Shown in pieces: positions 1-7,888 of a stretch of DNA of 31,134 bases (positions are counted from its first letter, which is position 1; every line of letters begins with the position of its first letter). Location of the stretch: positions 1 through 31,134 of the forward strand of contig DGHD01000035.1 of the NCBI GenBank assembly GCA_002392505.1, in the 5' to 3' direction. The translations under genes and the position numbers were made by a program. The DNA comes from Christensenella sp. UBA3857. GTDB lineage: Bacteria; Bacillota; Clostridia; Christensenellales; CAG-138. The notes below the pieces were generated by a model. The model was not told the DNA's origin and made no database searches. It saw only the letters and a list, made by a program, of their open reading frames with translations.

Positions 1-23
1 CCGGGGATATGAGCTATCCCCGG
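1..23. terminator. Perfect hairpin at window edge, possible terminator of an upstream gene
   Basis: Positions 1-9 and 15-23 are perfect 9-bp inverted complements around a 5-base loop. An AT-rich stretch follows but there is no clean T-run. It probably ends the gene left of the window, which cannot be seen. Confidence 0.4.
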
Positions 24-63
24 ATATATTGTTATACGTTGACTTTTTCAGGCTGAAAACCTG

Positions 64-86
64 CATCTCCTTAAGTGCATGCGCCC
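64..86. repeat. Dispersed intergenic motif, copy 1
   Basis: This 23-base stretch matches 13991-14013 at 21 of 23 positions, including a 14-base exact run (CATCTCCTTAAGTG). Both copies are intergenic and are followed by T-rich DNA. With only two copies in view its nature is unknown. Confidence 0.35.
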
Positions 87-151
87 TTTGGCCCACCGTC
101 GTTTTTTATCCCGCGATCTTTAGCAATATATTAAAAATTTGGCGTTTGGGC

Positions 152-184
152 TTGAAAAATCGGCAAAAAGTGGTACTATATAAT
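152..184 (+). promoter_or_regulatory. Probable sigma-A promoter of the citrate lyase operon
   Basis: TTGAAA (152-157) is followed after 16 bases by TACTAT (174-179); a TATAAT at 179-184 overlaps but would give a 21-base spacer. The start of transcription would fall near 186, leaving a leader of about 75 bases before citD. Confidence 0.5.
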
Positions 185-188
185 TTGG

Positions 189-231
189 GCTGTTATAAGC
201 GCGGGAACGCGTTTTTCGGTCCGAATACAGC
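189..231 (+). promoter_or_regulatory. Structured leader of citD
   Basis: Bases 189-193 can pair with 227-231 and enclose two smaller hairpins. One is a 7-bp stem 197-203/208-214 capped by a GGAA tetraloop and running into a T-stretch (212-216). The other is 215-218/222-225, which partly competes with that T-stretch. The arrangement would suit an attenuator or a processed leader, but no known riboswitch class is recognised. Confidence 0.3.
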
Positions 232-260
232 AGCACAATAAACGGGAGGAGTATTTCGAC

Positions 261-560
261 ATGGAAATCAAGAAAACGGGCGTCGCCGGGACCATGGAGT
301 CCAGCGATATCATCGTCAGGATCGAACCCAAGGAGACCGAGGGCGTCGAGCTTGAGCTGGAAAGCGCCGTTATGCAGCAGTACGGCAAGCAGATCGAGAA
401 GGTCATCCGCGAGACCCTTTCGGAGCTTGGCGTGACAAAGGCGTACGTCAACGCCGTCGATAAGGGCGCGCTTGACTGCACCGTCGCCGCAAGGACCTCC
501 GCCGCGGCTTACAGGGCGGCAGAGAGCACCGACTATGTTTGGAACGAGGTGCGCATATAA
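261..560 (+). CDS. citD: Citrate lyase acyl carrier protein (gamma subunit)
   Basis: Small acyl carrier subunit (99 aa) of the citrate lyase complex. It carries the acetyl group on a 2'-(5''-phosphoribosyl)-3'-dephospho-CoA arm. The N-terminal motif AGTMES places a serine at residue 14, the attachment serine known from Klebsiella CitD, and the family motif DKGALDC is present near residue 67. The ATG at 261 has a good ribosome site (GGGAGGAG, from 244). It is the first gene of the operon and its stop overlaps the citE start by one base. The length is slightly above the usual 88-98 aa because of a short C-terminal tail. Identification is firm. Confidence 0.95.
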   Translation: MEIKKTGVAGTMESSDIIVRIEPKETEGVELELESAVMQQYGKQIEKVIRETLSELGVTKAYVNAVDKGALDCTVAARTSAAAYRAAESTDYVWNEVRI

Positions 561-1450
561 TGAGCAGATTAAGAAGGAGTATGCTTTTCGTTCCGGGCAA
601 TAACCCCGGAATGATCAGGGACGCGCATATCTACGGTTCCGATTCCATCATGTTCGACCTTGAGGATTCCGTCGCCATAACCGAGAAGGACGCGGCGCGT
701 TTCCTTGTCTACAACGCTCTGACGAAGCTGCATTACGGCTCCAAGGAGCTCGTCGTCCGCATCAACGATCTGTCCTCCGGTTTGGGTGTAGCCGACCTTG
801 AAGCGATCGTAAGGGCGCAGCCCGACGTTATAAGGCTCCCCAAGACCGACAGCGCCAAGGACGTTATCGAGTGTGAGCGCGAGATCGAAAGGATCGAGCG
901 CGAGGCGGGCATCCCCGTCGGCAAGACCGGCATGATGGCGGCTATCGAGAGCGCGAACGGCGTTCTCAATGCAAAGGAGATCGCTTTCGCGTCCAAGCGA
1001 CTCATCGGCATCGCTCTCGGCGCGGAGGATTACGTTACCGACCTCAAGACCACCAGGAGCCCCGAGGGGATCGAGCTCATGTTCGCCCGCGGCATGATCG
1101 TCAACGCCGCTAAGGCGGCGGGCATTATGGCGCTCGACACCGTTTATTCCGACGTAAATAATGAGGAAGGCTTCATCAACGAGGCTACCATGATCAGGAA
1201 GATGGGCTTCGACGGCAAATCCGTCATCAACCCCCGCCAGATCGCTCCTCTTCACGCGGTATTCACTCCTTCCGAGAAGGATCTCATGAAGGCGCGCGCG
1301 ATAATGGACGCGATCGCCGAGGCCAACGCAAGGGGCTCGGGCGTCGCTTCCTTAAAGGGCAAGATGATCGACAAGCCCGTCGTCGCAAGGGCGCAGTATC
1401 TGCTTGAAATGGCGGAGCGCGCCAAGACCATGACCGTTGAAGATATCTGA
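560..1450 (+). CDS. citE: Citrate lyase beta subunit (citryl-ACP lyase)
   Basis: Cleaves citryl-ACP to oxaloacetate and acetyl-ACP. The protein (296 aa) is a HpcH/HpaI-type TIM barrel with the family start RRSMLFVPGNNPGM, the acidic segment MFDLEDSV and the later motif ALGAEDYVTDL, which holds acidic residues of the Mg-site region. An in-frame ATG lies at 539, but the start at 560 gives the family N-terminus, overlaps the citD stop (TAATG) and has GAGG about 10 bases upstream. The length matches the family. It sits between citD and citF as in known operons. Confidence 0.95.
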   Translation: MSRLRRSMLFVPGNNPGMIRDAHIYGSDSIMFDLEDSVAITEKDAARFLVYNALTKLHYGSKELVVRINDLSSGLGVADLEAIVRAQPDVIRLPKTDSAKDVIECEREIERIEREAGIPVGKTGMMAAIESANGVLNAKEIAFASKRLIGIALGAEDYVTDLKTTRSPEGIELMFARGMIVNAAKAAGIMALDTVYSDVNNEEGFINEATMIRKMGFDGKSVINPRQIAPLHAVFTPSEKDLMKARAIMDAIAEANARGSGVASLKGKMIDKPVVARAQYLLEMAERAKTMTVEDI

Positions 1451-1460
1451 GGTGAACGAT

Positions 1461-3002
1461 ATGAGCAATTTTGATTTTGAGAAGATACCTCACATAAACG
1501 AAGTTTCCGCCTGCCACGGCTCCTATGACGAGACTAACCTCTGGGTAAAGGATCCCGTCAGCTTCGACGAGCGTCAGCAGCATTCCAAAAAGGTGCTCCC
1601 CTCTCTTGAAGAGGCGATAAGGCGCGTCGGCCTGAAGGACGGCATGACGATCTCCTTCCACCATCATTTCAGGAACGGCGACTACGTCGTCAACATGGTC
1701 ATGGACGTCATCGCAAAGATGGGCATCAAGGACCTGACCCTTGCTGCGAGCAGCCTTACCGACTGCCATTGGCCCCTTATCGAGCACATCAAGAACGGCG
1801 TTATAAAGCATATAGAAACGAGCGGTCTTCGCGGCAAGCTCGGCGACGCCGTATCTCACGGACTCATGGATTTCCCCGTTATATTCCGTTCCCACGGCGG
1901 ACGCGCCGCGGCTATCGAAACGGGCGAGCTCCATATCGACGTCGCGTTCCTCGGCGCTCCCTCCTGCGATCCCTACGGCAACGCCAACGGCTATAACAGG
2001 GATTCCGAAGAGGGCTCCTGCTGCGGCTCGCTGGGCTATGCAAAGCTCGACGCGCTCTACGCGGATAAGTGCATCATAATCACCGACCATCTCGTTTCCT
2101 TCCCGAACACTCCCTTCGGCATTCCCGAGAGCCAGGTCGATTACGTTGTCAAGGTTGACAATATCGGCGATCCCAACGGCATCATGTCCGGCGCCACCCG
2201 CTTCACCAAGAACCCCAAGGAGCTGCTTATCGCCCAGTACGCGACCAACGCCATCGTCGCATCCGGCTATTTCAAGAACAACTTCTCCATGCAGATGGGC
2301 TCCGGCGGCGCGTCGCTCGCCGTTGCGAGGTACCTCAGGGAGAAGATGATCGAGCAGGATATCAAGTGCCGTTTCGCGCTTGGCGGCATCACCGGTCAGA
2401 TCGTGCAGATGCATGAGGAAGGTCTTGTAAAGAAGATCCTCGACGTGCAGAGCTTCGATCTCATCGCGGCGAATTCCGTTAAGAACAACCGCTTCCATCA
2501 GCAGATCGACGCTTCCTATTACGCAAGCTACGTGAACAAGGGCGCCGCCGTCAATCAGCTCGACTTCGTCATACTCTCCGCGCTTGAGGTCGATACCGAC
2601 TTCAACGTTAACGTCATGACGGGTTCCGACGGCGTTATCCGCGGCGCGGTCGGCGGACATCCCGATACCGCCGCCGGCGCGAGCATGACCATCGTCGTCT
2701 GCCCGCTGCTCCGCGGACGCATCCCCACCGTCTGCTCGAAGGTCAACACCATCTGCACCCCCGGCAAGACGGTCGACGTCGTCGTCACCGATCAGGGCAT
2801 GGCGGTCAATCCCGCCCGTCCCGAGCTGCGTGAAAGGTTCATCGCCGCGGGTCTCCCCGTTACCACCATCGAGAAGCTCCGCGACCGCGCCGAGCGCATC
2901 GCCGGCACGCCCGAGCCCATCAAGTACGGCGAGAAGATCGTCGGCGTGCTGATGTACAGGGATAACTCCGTTATCGACGTCATCAGGGAAGTCATAGACT
3001 GA
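1461..3002 (+). CDS. citF: Citrate lyase alpha subunit (citrate:acetyl-ACP transferase)
   Basis: Exchanges the acetyl group on CitD for citrate to form citryl-ACP. The protein (513 aa) has the family length and typical stretches such as HHHFRNGDYVVN, SHGGRAAAIE and FLGAPSCDPYGNANG, which belong to the CoA-transferase-like fold. The start at 1461 follows GAGGTG (1449-1454) with normal spacing; an in-frame ATG at 1437 lies inside citE and has no ribosome site. With citD and citE it completes the lyase. Downstream, the operon is interrupted by the DUF559 gene and repeats before citC. Confidence 0.95.
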   Translation: MSNFDFEKIPHINEVSACHGSYDETNLWVKDPVSFDERQQHSKKVLPSLEEAIRRVGLKDGMTISFHHHFRNGDYVVNMVMDVIAKMGIKDLTLAASSLTDCHWPLIEHIKNGVIKHIETSGLRGKLGDAVSHGLMDFPVIFRSHGGRAAAIETGELHIDVAFLGAPSCDPYGNANGYNRDSEEGSCCGSLGYAKLDALYADKCIIITDHLVSFPNTPFGIPESQVDYVVKVDNIGDPNGIMSGATRFTKNPKELLIAQYATNAIVASGYFKNNFSMQMGSGGASLAVARYLREKMIEQDIKCRFALGGITGQIVQMHEEGLVKKILDVQSFDLIAANSVKNNRFHQQIDASYYASYVNKGAAVNQLDFVILSALEVDTDFNVNVMTGSDGVIRGAVGGHPDTAAGASMTIVVCPLLRGRIPTVCSKVNTICTPGKTVDVVVTDQGMAVNPARPELRERFIAAGLPVTTIEKLRDRAERIAGTPEPIKYGEKIVGVLMYRDNSVIDVIREVID

Positions 3003-3020
3003 TAATCAGTGATCCGGAAA

Positions 3021-3050
3021 CTCCCCCGGGGGCGCTTGCTTCCGGGGGAG
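3021..3050 (+). repeat. GC-rich hairpin sequestering the DUF559 ribosome site
   Basis: CTCCCCCGG (3021-3029) pairs perfectly with CCGGGGGAG (3042-3050). The right arm contains the GGGGGAGG that serves as ribosome site for the ATG at 3059. There is no T-run, so it is more likely a translational brake or the edge of the repeat family than a terminator. Confidence 0.55.
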
Positions 3051-3058
3051 GAAACGAT

Positions 3059-3433
3059 ATGATAAAGAGGGAAGACCCAAAGCTTATCAATAACGCCCGC
3101 GCATTGAGAAGGAGAATGACAAGGCAGGAACGCCGCCTCTGGTATGACTTCCTGCGCGGTCATCGGCTCCATTTTTATAAGCAGCGCGTCATAGGAAGAT
3201 ACATAGCGGATTTCTACTGTGCGGCTGCAGGTCTCGTCATAGAGCTTGACGGCTCCGGACATTATAAGCCGGAAAAGAAGGAGGAGGATAAGCTTCGGGA
3301 TGAGGAAATGGAAAAGCTCGGCTTGACCGTATTAAGGATCCCCAATTGCGAAGTTGACGCCAATTTCGAGGGCGTTTGCCTTTATATCGACAGAATGGTC
3401 GGGGAACTGATCGCCGCGAAGAACAAAGAGTAA
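3059..3433 (+). CDS. DUF559 domain protein, Vsr/PD-(D/E)XK-like nuclease fold
   Basis: Small basic protein (124 aa) matching the DUF559 family, which is related to Vsr-type very-short-patch repair endonucleases. The N-terminal part is helical and Arg-rich (ARALRRRMTRQERRLWYDFLR). The core shows the motif order IADFYC (Asp51), LVIELDGSGHY (Glu62, Asp64, His68) and a late LRIPNCEV, so the expected acidic catalytic residues look intact. Its function in bacteria is not established. It separates citF from citC, is co-oriented with the operon, and lies between a GC-rich hairpin and at least four structured repeat copies (3517-3779). That position resembles an inserted unit rather than a citrate gene. 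Its role with the repeats is inference. Confidence 0.8.
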   Translation: MIKREDPKLINNARALRRRMTRQERRLWYDFLRGHRLHFYKQRVIGRYIADFYCAAAGLVIELDGSGHYKPEKKEEDKLRDEEMEKLGLTVLRIPNCEVDANFEGVCLYIDRMVGELIAAKNKE

Positions 3434-3482
3434 AAGCCGGATCGAGCGAATCGAACCCTCAAAAGCTTCGGACCCATCCGCC

Positions 3483-3575
3483 GCTTCGCAAAGATACGAA
3501 ACTGCGTAAGCGCCTCCTGCCTCCCATTTTAAGGGGAGGTGGCATTTCGACCGAAGGGAGAAATGACGGAGAGGT
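3483..3575. repeat. Structured intergenic repeat, opposite orientation variant
   Basis: The core runs from CCTCCC to GGGGAGG (3520-3539, one mismatch), then a second hairpin with CATTTC/GAAATG arms, then CGGAGAGG ending at 3574. Read on the minus strand this gives CCTCTCCG, hairpin, CACCTCCCCTT, hairpin: the same plan as the copies at 3609-3779 but inverted. The flank 3483-3513 can also fold (CGCTT/AAGCG). Confidence 0.5.
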
Positions 3576-3608
3576 AAGAAGATAGGGAGAACGGGACAAA
3601 CGGATCGA

Positions 3609-3779
3609 CCTCTCAGCCGCATACGCGGCAGCTCCCCTTACGAAGGGGAGCCAAAAAGGAAGGTGATCGCATCAGCCGCATACGCGGCAGCTCCCCTTAC
3701 GAAGGGGAGCCAAAAATGAAGATGATCGCATCAGCCGCATACGCGGCAGCTCCCCTTACGAAGGGGAGCCGAAAAGGAA
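3609..3779 (+). repeat. Three tandem 59-bp palindromic repeats upstream of citC
   Basis: Units start at 3614, 3673 and 3732, an exact 59-base period. Each unit holds two hairpins: GCCGC-ATAC-GCGGC, then GCTCCCCTT-ACG-AAGGGGAGC, followed by an A-rich tail. The first unit is preceded by CCTCTC (3609). The third ends just before the citC ribosome site (AAGGAA, 3774-3779). The units are nearly identical except in their tails, which suggests recent duplication. No spacer diversity is present, so this is not a CRISPR array. Confidence 0.9.
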
Positions 3780-3787
3780 TAGCGCAT

Positions 3788-4762
3788 ATGGATTTTTACC
3801 CGCAGTCGGGCGTGATCCTCACGCCGGAGAGACTTGAAAAAACCGTGGAGTTCCTGAAGAAAATGGGGCTCCGTTACGAGGGCGGCGCCGATTATACGGT
3901 GCAGCTTCTTTCGGAATACGGCGAAATAGTCGGCAACGGCTGTCTCTGCGGGAACGTACTCAAATACATCGCGATAGACGAGCGCCTTCAGGGCGAGGGC
4001 GCGGCGCTCACGCTCGTTTCCGAGCTCGTATCGGAAAGCTACCGAAGGGGCATAACGAAGCTCTTCCTGTTCACCAAGGCGTCGAACGAGATGCTTTTCA
4101 GGGGCGTCGGCTTTTACACCGTCGCCGCCACGCGGGAGGTCTGCTTTATGGAGAACACCCGAAACGGCTTCAATTCGTGGCTTAACTCGCTCGAAAAGCA
4201 TGAGGGCGTCGTCGGCGCGGCGGTGATGAACTGCAACCCCTTCACCCTGGGGCACAGGTATCTTGTGGAGGAGGCGGCAAAGCGCGTCGATCACCTCGAC
4301 GTGTTCGTTGTGAGCGAGGACAGATCCCGCTTCACTTTTTCCGACAGGTTCGAGATGGTTCGCCGCGGTACGGAGGATATTGCCAACGTCACCGTGCAGC
4401 CGAGCGGCGATTACATGATCTCGCACGCCACCTTCCCGACCTATTTCATGAAGGACGACGTTGACGCAGAAAAGGTCAACGCGTCCCTGGACCTTGTTAT
4501 TTTTGCCGAAAAAATAGCTCCTGCGCTCAATATCACGCGGCGTTTCGTGGGTACTGAGCCCTATTGCCCCGTTACCAACAAGTATAACGAGCTTATGAAG
4601 GAGCTTTTGCCCCAAAGGGGCATAGAGGTCGTGGAGCTCGAGAGGCTTCGCGGCATAAGCGCGAGCCGCGTCCGCGCGGCTATGGATGCGGGCGACCTCG
4701 AGACGGTCTCGGGGCTCGTCCCGGAAAGCACATTCGAAATGATCCGTGAAAGGTATATGTGA
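3788..4762 (+). CDS. citC: [Citrate (pro-3S)-lyase] ligase
   Basis: Activates citrate lyase by ATP-dependent acetylation of the CitD prosthetic group. The protein (324 aa) begins with a GNAT-like domain (about 1-125), followed by a nucleotidyltransferase domain with NPFTLGH at 150-156 and the late ISASRVRAA motif. The start at 3788 has AAGGAA 8 bases upstream. An in-frame ATG at 3716 would add 24 residues encoded by the repeat array and has no ribosome site, so it is rejected. Its stop overlaps the next start (TGATG). The ribosome site directly abuts the last repeat hairpin, which may affect its translation. Confidence 0.93.
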   Translation: MDFYPQSGVILTPERLEKTVEFLKKMGLRYEGGADYTVQLLSEYGEIVGNGCLCGNVLKYIAIDERLQGEGAALTLVSELVSESYRRGITKLFLFTKASNEMLFRGVGFYTVAATREVCFMENTRNGFNSWLNSLEKHEGVVGAAVMNCNPFTLGHRYLVEEAAKRVDHLDVFVVSEDRSRFTFSDRFEMVRRGTEDIANVTVQPSGDYMISHATFPTYFMKDDVDAEKVNASLDLVIFAEKIAPALNITRRFVGTEPYCPVTNKYNELMKELLPQRGIEVVELERLRGISASRVRAAMDAGDLETVSGLVPESTFEMIRERYM

Positions 4763-5505
4763 TGAGAAAGCTGTTCATTGCATTGATAATAACGGGCGCC
4801 GTGCTGCTTGCTCTGGCGGCGGTGTTCGTGTTCTGGGGCTATCCCGAAAAGGTGCGCCCCTTAAAGGCGTACAACAGCGCCGCAAGGCTTTATGAGGAGG
4901 GGGATTTCGTCGCCTCCGCCCTTCAGTTCGAGGCGATGGGCGATTACAAGGACGCTCCTTCGTTTGCGAAGCGCGCGTGGATAGCCGCGGGCGACAAGGG
5001 CTTTGAAAGCGGCGATCTTGCCCAGGCAAGGACTTATTATTTGAAGGGCGGCGCGGACAGCTCCGTTTATGACAAGCTCGATTCCGCCTATTACGAGAAG
5101 GGCGTCAGGGCGTATGCCGCCGGCGAAAGGATCGAGGCGGAGAACTGCTTCTCCTGCATCTCCCGCGGATCACGCTTCCAGGATCTTCTCGATCCGGTGC
5201 GGTTAAGCTGCGCCGAAAGGTTCATGGAAGAGGGCGACCTCGACTCAGCCGAAAAGGTCATAACGCTTTGCAGCGGTTCCGCGGCGGAGGATATCGCCCG
5301 GCTGTGGATGAAGTGCGGCAGGGCGCGCATCGATTCAAACGATCTCGACGGCGCCTCGTACTGCTTCGCAAAGGCGATGGCTTTTGCCGCCGATGAAAAG
5401 GAAATGCTCAAAAGCATCAATTCCATCTGGCAGGATCTCGGAAGACGCGCCGCCGCGCGCGGCGACAGCGAGCTTGCCGAGAAGTACTATGCAAGGGTGC
5501 ATTGA
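4762..5505 (+). CDS. Membrane-anchored TPR-like repeat protein of unknown function
   Basis: The protein (247 aa) has one hydrophobic N-terminal segment (about 5-27, LFIALIITGAVLLALAAVFV) with no lipobox, so it is likely a signal anchor. The rest is made of degenerate helical repeats: LYEEGDFVASALQFEAMGDY, FESGDLAQARTYYLKGG, FMEEGDLDSAEKVI and IDSNDLDGASYCFAKAM. These resemble tetratricopeptide units and would form an extracytoplasmic scaffold if the anchor is N-in. The start overlaps the citC stop by one base. It is not a standard citrate lyase component. I cannot assign a function; partner binding or quality control is possible. Confidence 0.8.
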   Translation: MRKLFIALIITGAVLLALAAVFVFWGYPEKVRPLKAYNSAARLYEEGDFVASALQFEAMGDYKDAPSFAKRAWIAAGDKGFESGDLAQARTYYLKGGADSSVYDKLDSAYYEKGVRAYAAGERIEAENCFSCISRGSRFQDLLDPVRLSCAERFMEEGDLDSAEKVITLCSGSAAEDIARLWMKCGRARIDSNDLDGASYCFAKAMAFAADEKEMLKSINSIWQDLGRRAAARGDSELAEKYYARVH

Positions 5506-5528
5506 ATCACGTAAAGGACAGGACAGAA

Positions 5529-7070
5529 ATGGAAGAAATAAAATGCGATGAAAGGCTCTGCGCGGTCTGCGGTCACGCCTGCGCGCACAGTCATACGGTG
5601 CAGAAGATAGACGAAAAGCCCGTTTCCGTTGAGGAAATGGCGAAAAGGAGGGAGGAGCGCGCCTCCCGCATAAGCGAGCTCGTGAAGGAGCATTCGCTTC
5701 CCGTGATATCGTTCACGATGAATATAGCAGGGCCGATCAAGTATTCCCAGGCGGCGGAGACAGCTTTCAACGTCGGCGTCAAGGAGCTTGAGGACGGCCT
5801 TTCCCGTTTCAACGCCGTGCGCGTGCATGAGGAATACCACATCGCCCACACCGGGTGCGAGGCGATATTCGTTTATAAGGGCCTAAACGCGAGGCTCATA
5901 AAAGCCGTCGCCGTCAAAAAGGAGGAGGAGCTCGGCTTCGGCCGCCTCTTTGATATCGACGTGATCGACAAAAACGGCGTTAAGCTTGAGAGACAGAAGC
6001 CGAGGAAATGCCTTATCTGCGGTAAAAACGCTGTGGAGTGCGCGAGGAGCCGCGCCCATTCTTTGGAGGAGCTCGCCTCCGCGACGGAGAAGCTCACGCG
6101 CGATGCTATCGCATATTCCGCGTCCGTTGCGGCATTTCAGGCGCTCTGCGCCGAGGTGTCCGCCACTCCCAAGGCGGGACTCGTCGATATGAACAACAAC
6201 GGCGCGAACAAGGACATGGACGTTCCGCTCTTTGAGAAAAGCGCCCGGACCCTTGCACCCTATTATTATTCGATGGCGTACACCGCCGCCGATACCTCCG
6301 AGCCCGCATCCGGACACGGCGAGGGCTGCGATAAGGACGACGGAGTGAACTGCGCCGACTGCCCCTCACATGAGAGCTGTACGCTCGACCACGGGGCGAG
6401 CCTTATGACCAAGCTCACGATCCTGGGAGTTGAGGCGGAGGCGAAAATGAAGCAGGCGACGGGCGGCGTCAACACTCACAAGGGCGCGATATTCTGCCTG
6501 GGACTCATCGCTTCGGCATACGCGAAGCTCGTCGCGGAGGGAAACGCCCACGCCGTTCCAGATATACTTGAAGAGGCGAAGCGGATGGCGCTCACCCGTC
6601 CGGATCCCGGCAGGGGCACCAACGGCGCGCTCGTCAGGGAACGCTATTCGGTCGGCGCGGAGGGCGCGCTCGGCGCCGATGCAGAGGCGCGGCTCGGCTT
6701 CCCCGCGGCGGCGAACGCGTACCGCCGCATACTCGGCTTCAAGCTGATGGGGCTCGATGAAAACGATTGCTATGCGCTTGCGCTGATAGGCGTTATGGCG
6801 GAGCTTTACGATACCAACGCCTACAAGCGCGGCGGCGCGGAAGGCGCAGAGTTCGTTCGCACCCGCGCGAAGGAGATACTCTCGCTGCCGCTCTCGAAGC
6901 GGCTTAACGAGGTCGTATCGTTCGATAAGGAGCTTATCGAAAGGAACATCAACTGCGGCGGCGCGGCTGATATGCTCGCGGCGGCGATATTCCTTGACAA
7001 GATAGGCGTATACAACGACAGAAGGAGGACCGAGGAGGAGCTTCACGGCTCCCACACGCACGAGGAATGA
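5529..7070 (+). CDS. citXG: CitX-CitG fusion: holo-ACP synthase and triphosphoribosyl-dephospho-CoA synthase
   Basis: Makes the citrate lyase prosthetic-group precursor (CitG part) and transfers it to CitD (CitX part). The CitX domain (about 35-185) has ISFTMNIAGPIK, GFGRLFDIDVI and CLICGKNAVECARSRAHS. The CitG domain (about 190-505) has TPKAGLVDMNNNGANKDMD and GGVNTHKGAIFCLG. Oddities are an N-terminal Cys/His-rich extension (C6, C11, C14, C18, H20, H22), an insert at about 255-290 with C267, C275, C278 and C284, and a His-containing tail. The ATG at 5529 is preferred; an upstream TTG at 5502 is possible. The stop overlaps the murI start (ATGA). Confidence 0.92.
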   Translation: MEEIKCDERLCAVCGHACAHSHTVQKIDEKPVSVEEMAKRREERASRISELVKEHSLPVISFTMNIAGPIKYSQAAETAFNVGVKELEDGLSRFNAVRVHEEYHIAHTGCEAIFVYKGLNARLIKAVAVKKEEELGFGRLFDIDVIDKNGVKLERQKPRKCLICGKNAVECARSRAHSLEELASATEKLTRDAIAYSASVAAFQALCAEVSATPKAGLVDMNNNGANKDMDVPLFEKSARTLAPYYYSMAYTAADTSEPASGHGEGCDKDDGVNCADCPSHESCTLDHGASLMTKLTILGVEAEAKMKQATGGVNTHKGAIFCLGLIASAYAKLVAEGNAHAVPDILEEAKRMALTRPDPGRGTNGALVRERYSVGAEGALGADAEARLGFPAAANAYRRILGFKLMGLDENDCYALALIGVMAELYDTNAYKRGGAEGAEFVRTRAKEILSLPLSKRLNEVVSFDKELIERNINCGGAADMLAAAIFLDKIGVYNDRRRTEEELHGSHTHEE

Positions 7071-7888
7071 CCGATCGCTCACCCAAACCCGAATATGACG
7101 ATCGCCCGATAGGCGTGTTCGATTCCGGCTTCGGCGGCGCAAGCACGCTCCGGAACCTGCTTTTGGAGCTGCCGGACGAAAGGTTCATCTATTTCGGCGA
7201 CAATCTCAACGCCCCCTACGGCGATAAATCGGAGGAGGAGATACTCCTGCTTGCCGAAAACGCGGCGGATATGCTCGTCCACAGGGGCGTAAAGGCGCTG
7301 GTGGTCGCCTGCAACACGGCGACGAGCGCGGCGATAAAGGCGCTTCGAGAAAGGCTCGACGTGCCGGTCGTATCCGTTGAACCCGCCATAAAGCCCGCCT
7401 GCGAGGCGGAGGGCGACGGCAAGGTGCTCATGCTCGCCACCGTTGCGACGACCGGGCTCGCCCGGTACCGCGCCCTTCAGGCAAGGATGCCCGATCCAGA
7501 CCGCGTGATAAACGTTGGCTGCTCCGGCATAGTCGACAGGATAGAGAAGGGCGTCGTCGGCGAAACGGATTTCGACGACATTCTATCCGAAAAGCTCGCC
7601 CCCTACGAGGGGATGAAAATAGACGGGATAGTGCTGGGCTGCACCCATTACCCGTTCATCGCGCCCGCGATAAAGCGCTACGCCGCGGCGCATTTTACCG
7701 GCGAACGCCGCCTTTACGACGGGAACGCCGGCACCGCAAGGCAGCTCAAAAGGGTGATCGATTCAAGGCGTCTTAACGCCCGCCCGGGCTGCGCGGGGGA
7801 GGACCGCGTCACTTTTTTGACGAGCGGCGATCACGAAGAATGCGAAACGATATTCAGGAGGCTCCTCGAAATACCGATCCATGATTGA
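7067..7888 (+). CDS. murI: Glutamate racemase
   Basis: Interconverts L- and D-glutamate to supply D-Glu for peptidoglycan. The protein (273 aa) carries FDSGFGG (Asp19), the first catalytic cysteine in ACNTATSAA (Cys82) and the second in LGCTHYPFI (Cys192, followed by His194). The family usually reads DSGVGGL, so the stretch GFGGASTLRN is a mild variant. The length is normal. The ATG overlaps the citXG stop, so translation is probably coupled to the citrate operon, an odd partner for a cell-wall gene. Confidence 0.93.
   Translation: MTDRSPKPEYDDRPIGVFDSGFGGASTLRNLLLELPDERFIYFGDNLNAPYGDKSEEEILLLAENAADMLVHRGVKALVVACNTATSAAIKALRERLDVPVVSVEPAIKPACEAEGDGKVLMLATVATTGLARYRALQARMPDPDRVINVGCSGIVDRIEKGVVGETDFDDILSEKLAPYEGMKIDGIVLGCTHYPFIAPAIKRYAAAHFTGERRLYDGNAGTARQLKRVIDSRRLNARPGCAGEDRVTFLTSGDHEECETIFRRLLEIPIHD

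Noticed and set aside
1284..2660. A 458-residue minus-strand open frame opposite citF
   Set aside because: citF is unambiguous on the other strand; the antisense product has no recognisable motif.
3609..3779. CRISPR array
   Set aside because: The units are direct tandem copies with no variable spacers and no cas genes nearby.
3716..3787. Upstream start for citC adding 24 residues
   Set aside because: The added residues are translated repeat DNA, lack a ribosome site and are absent from the family; 3788 has a good site.
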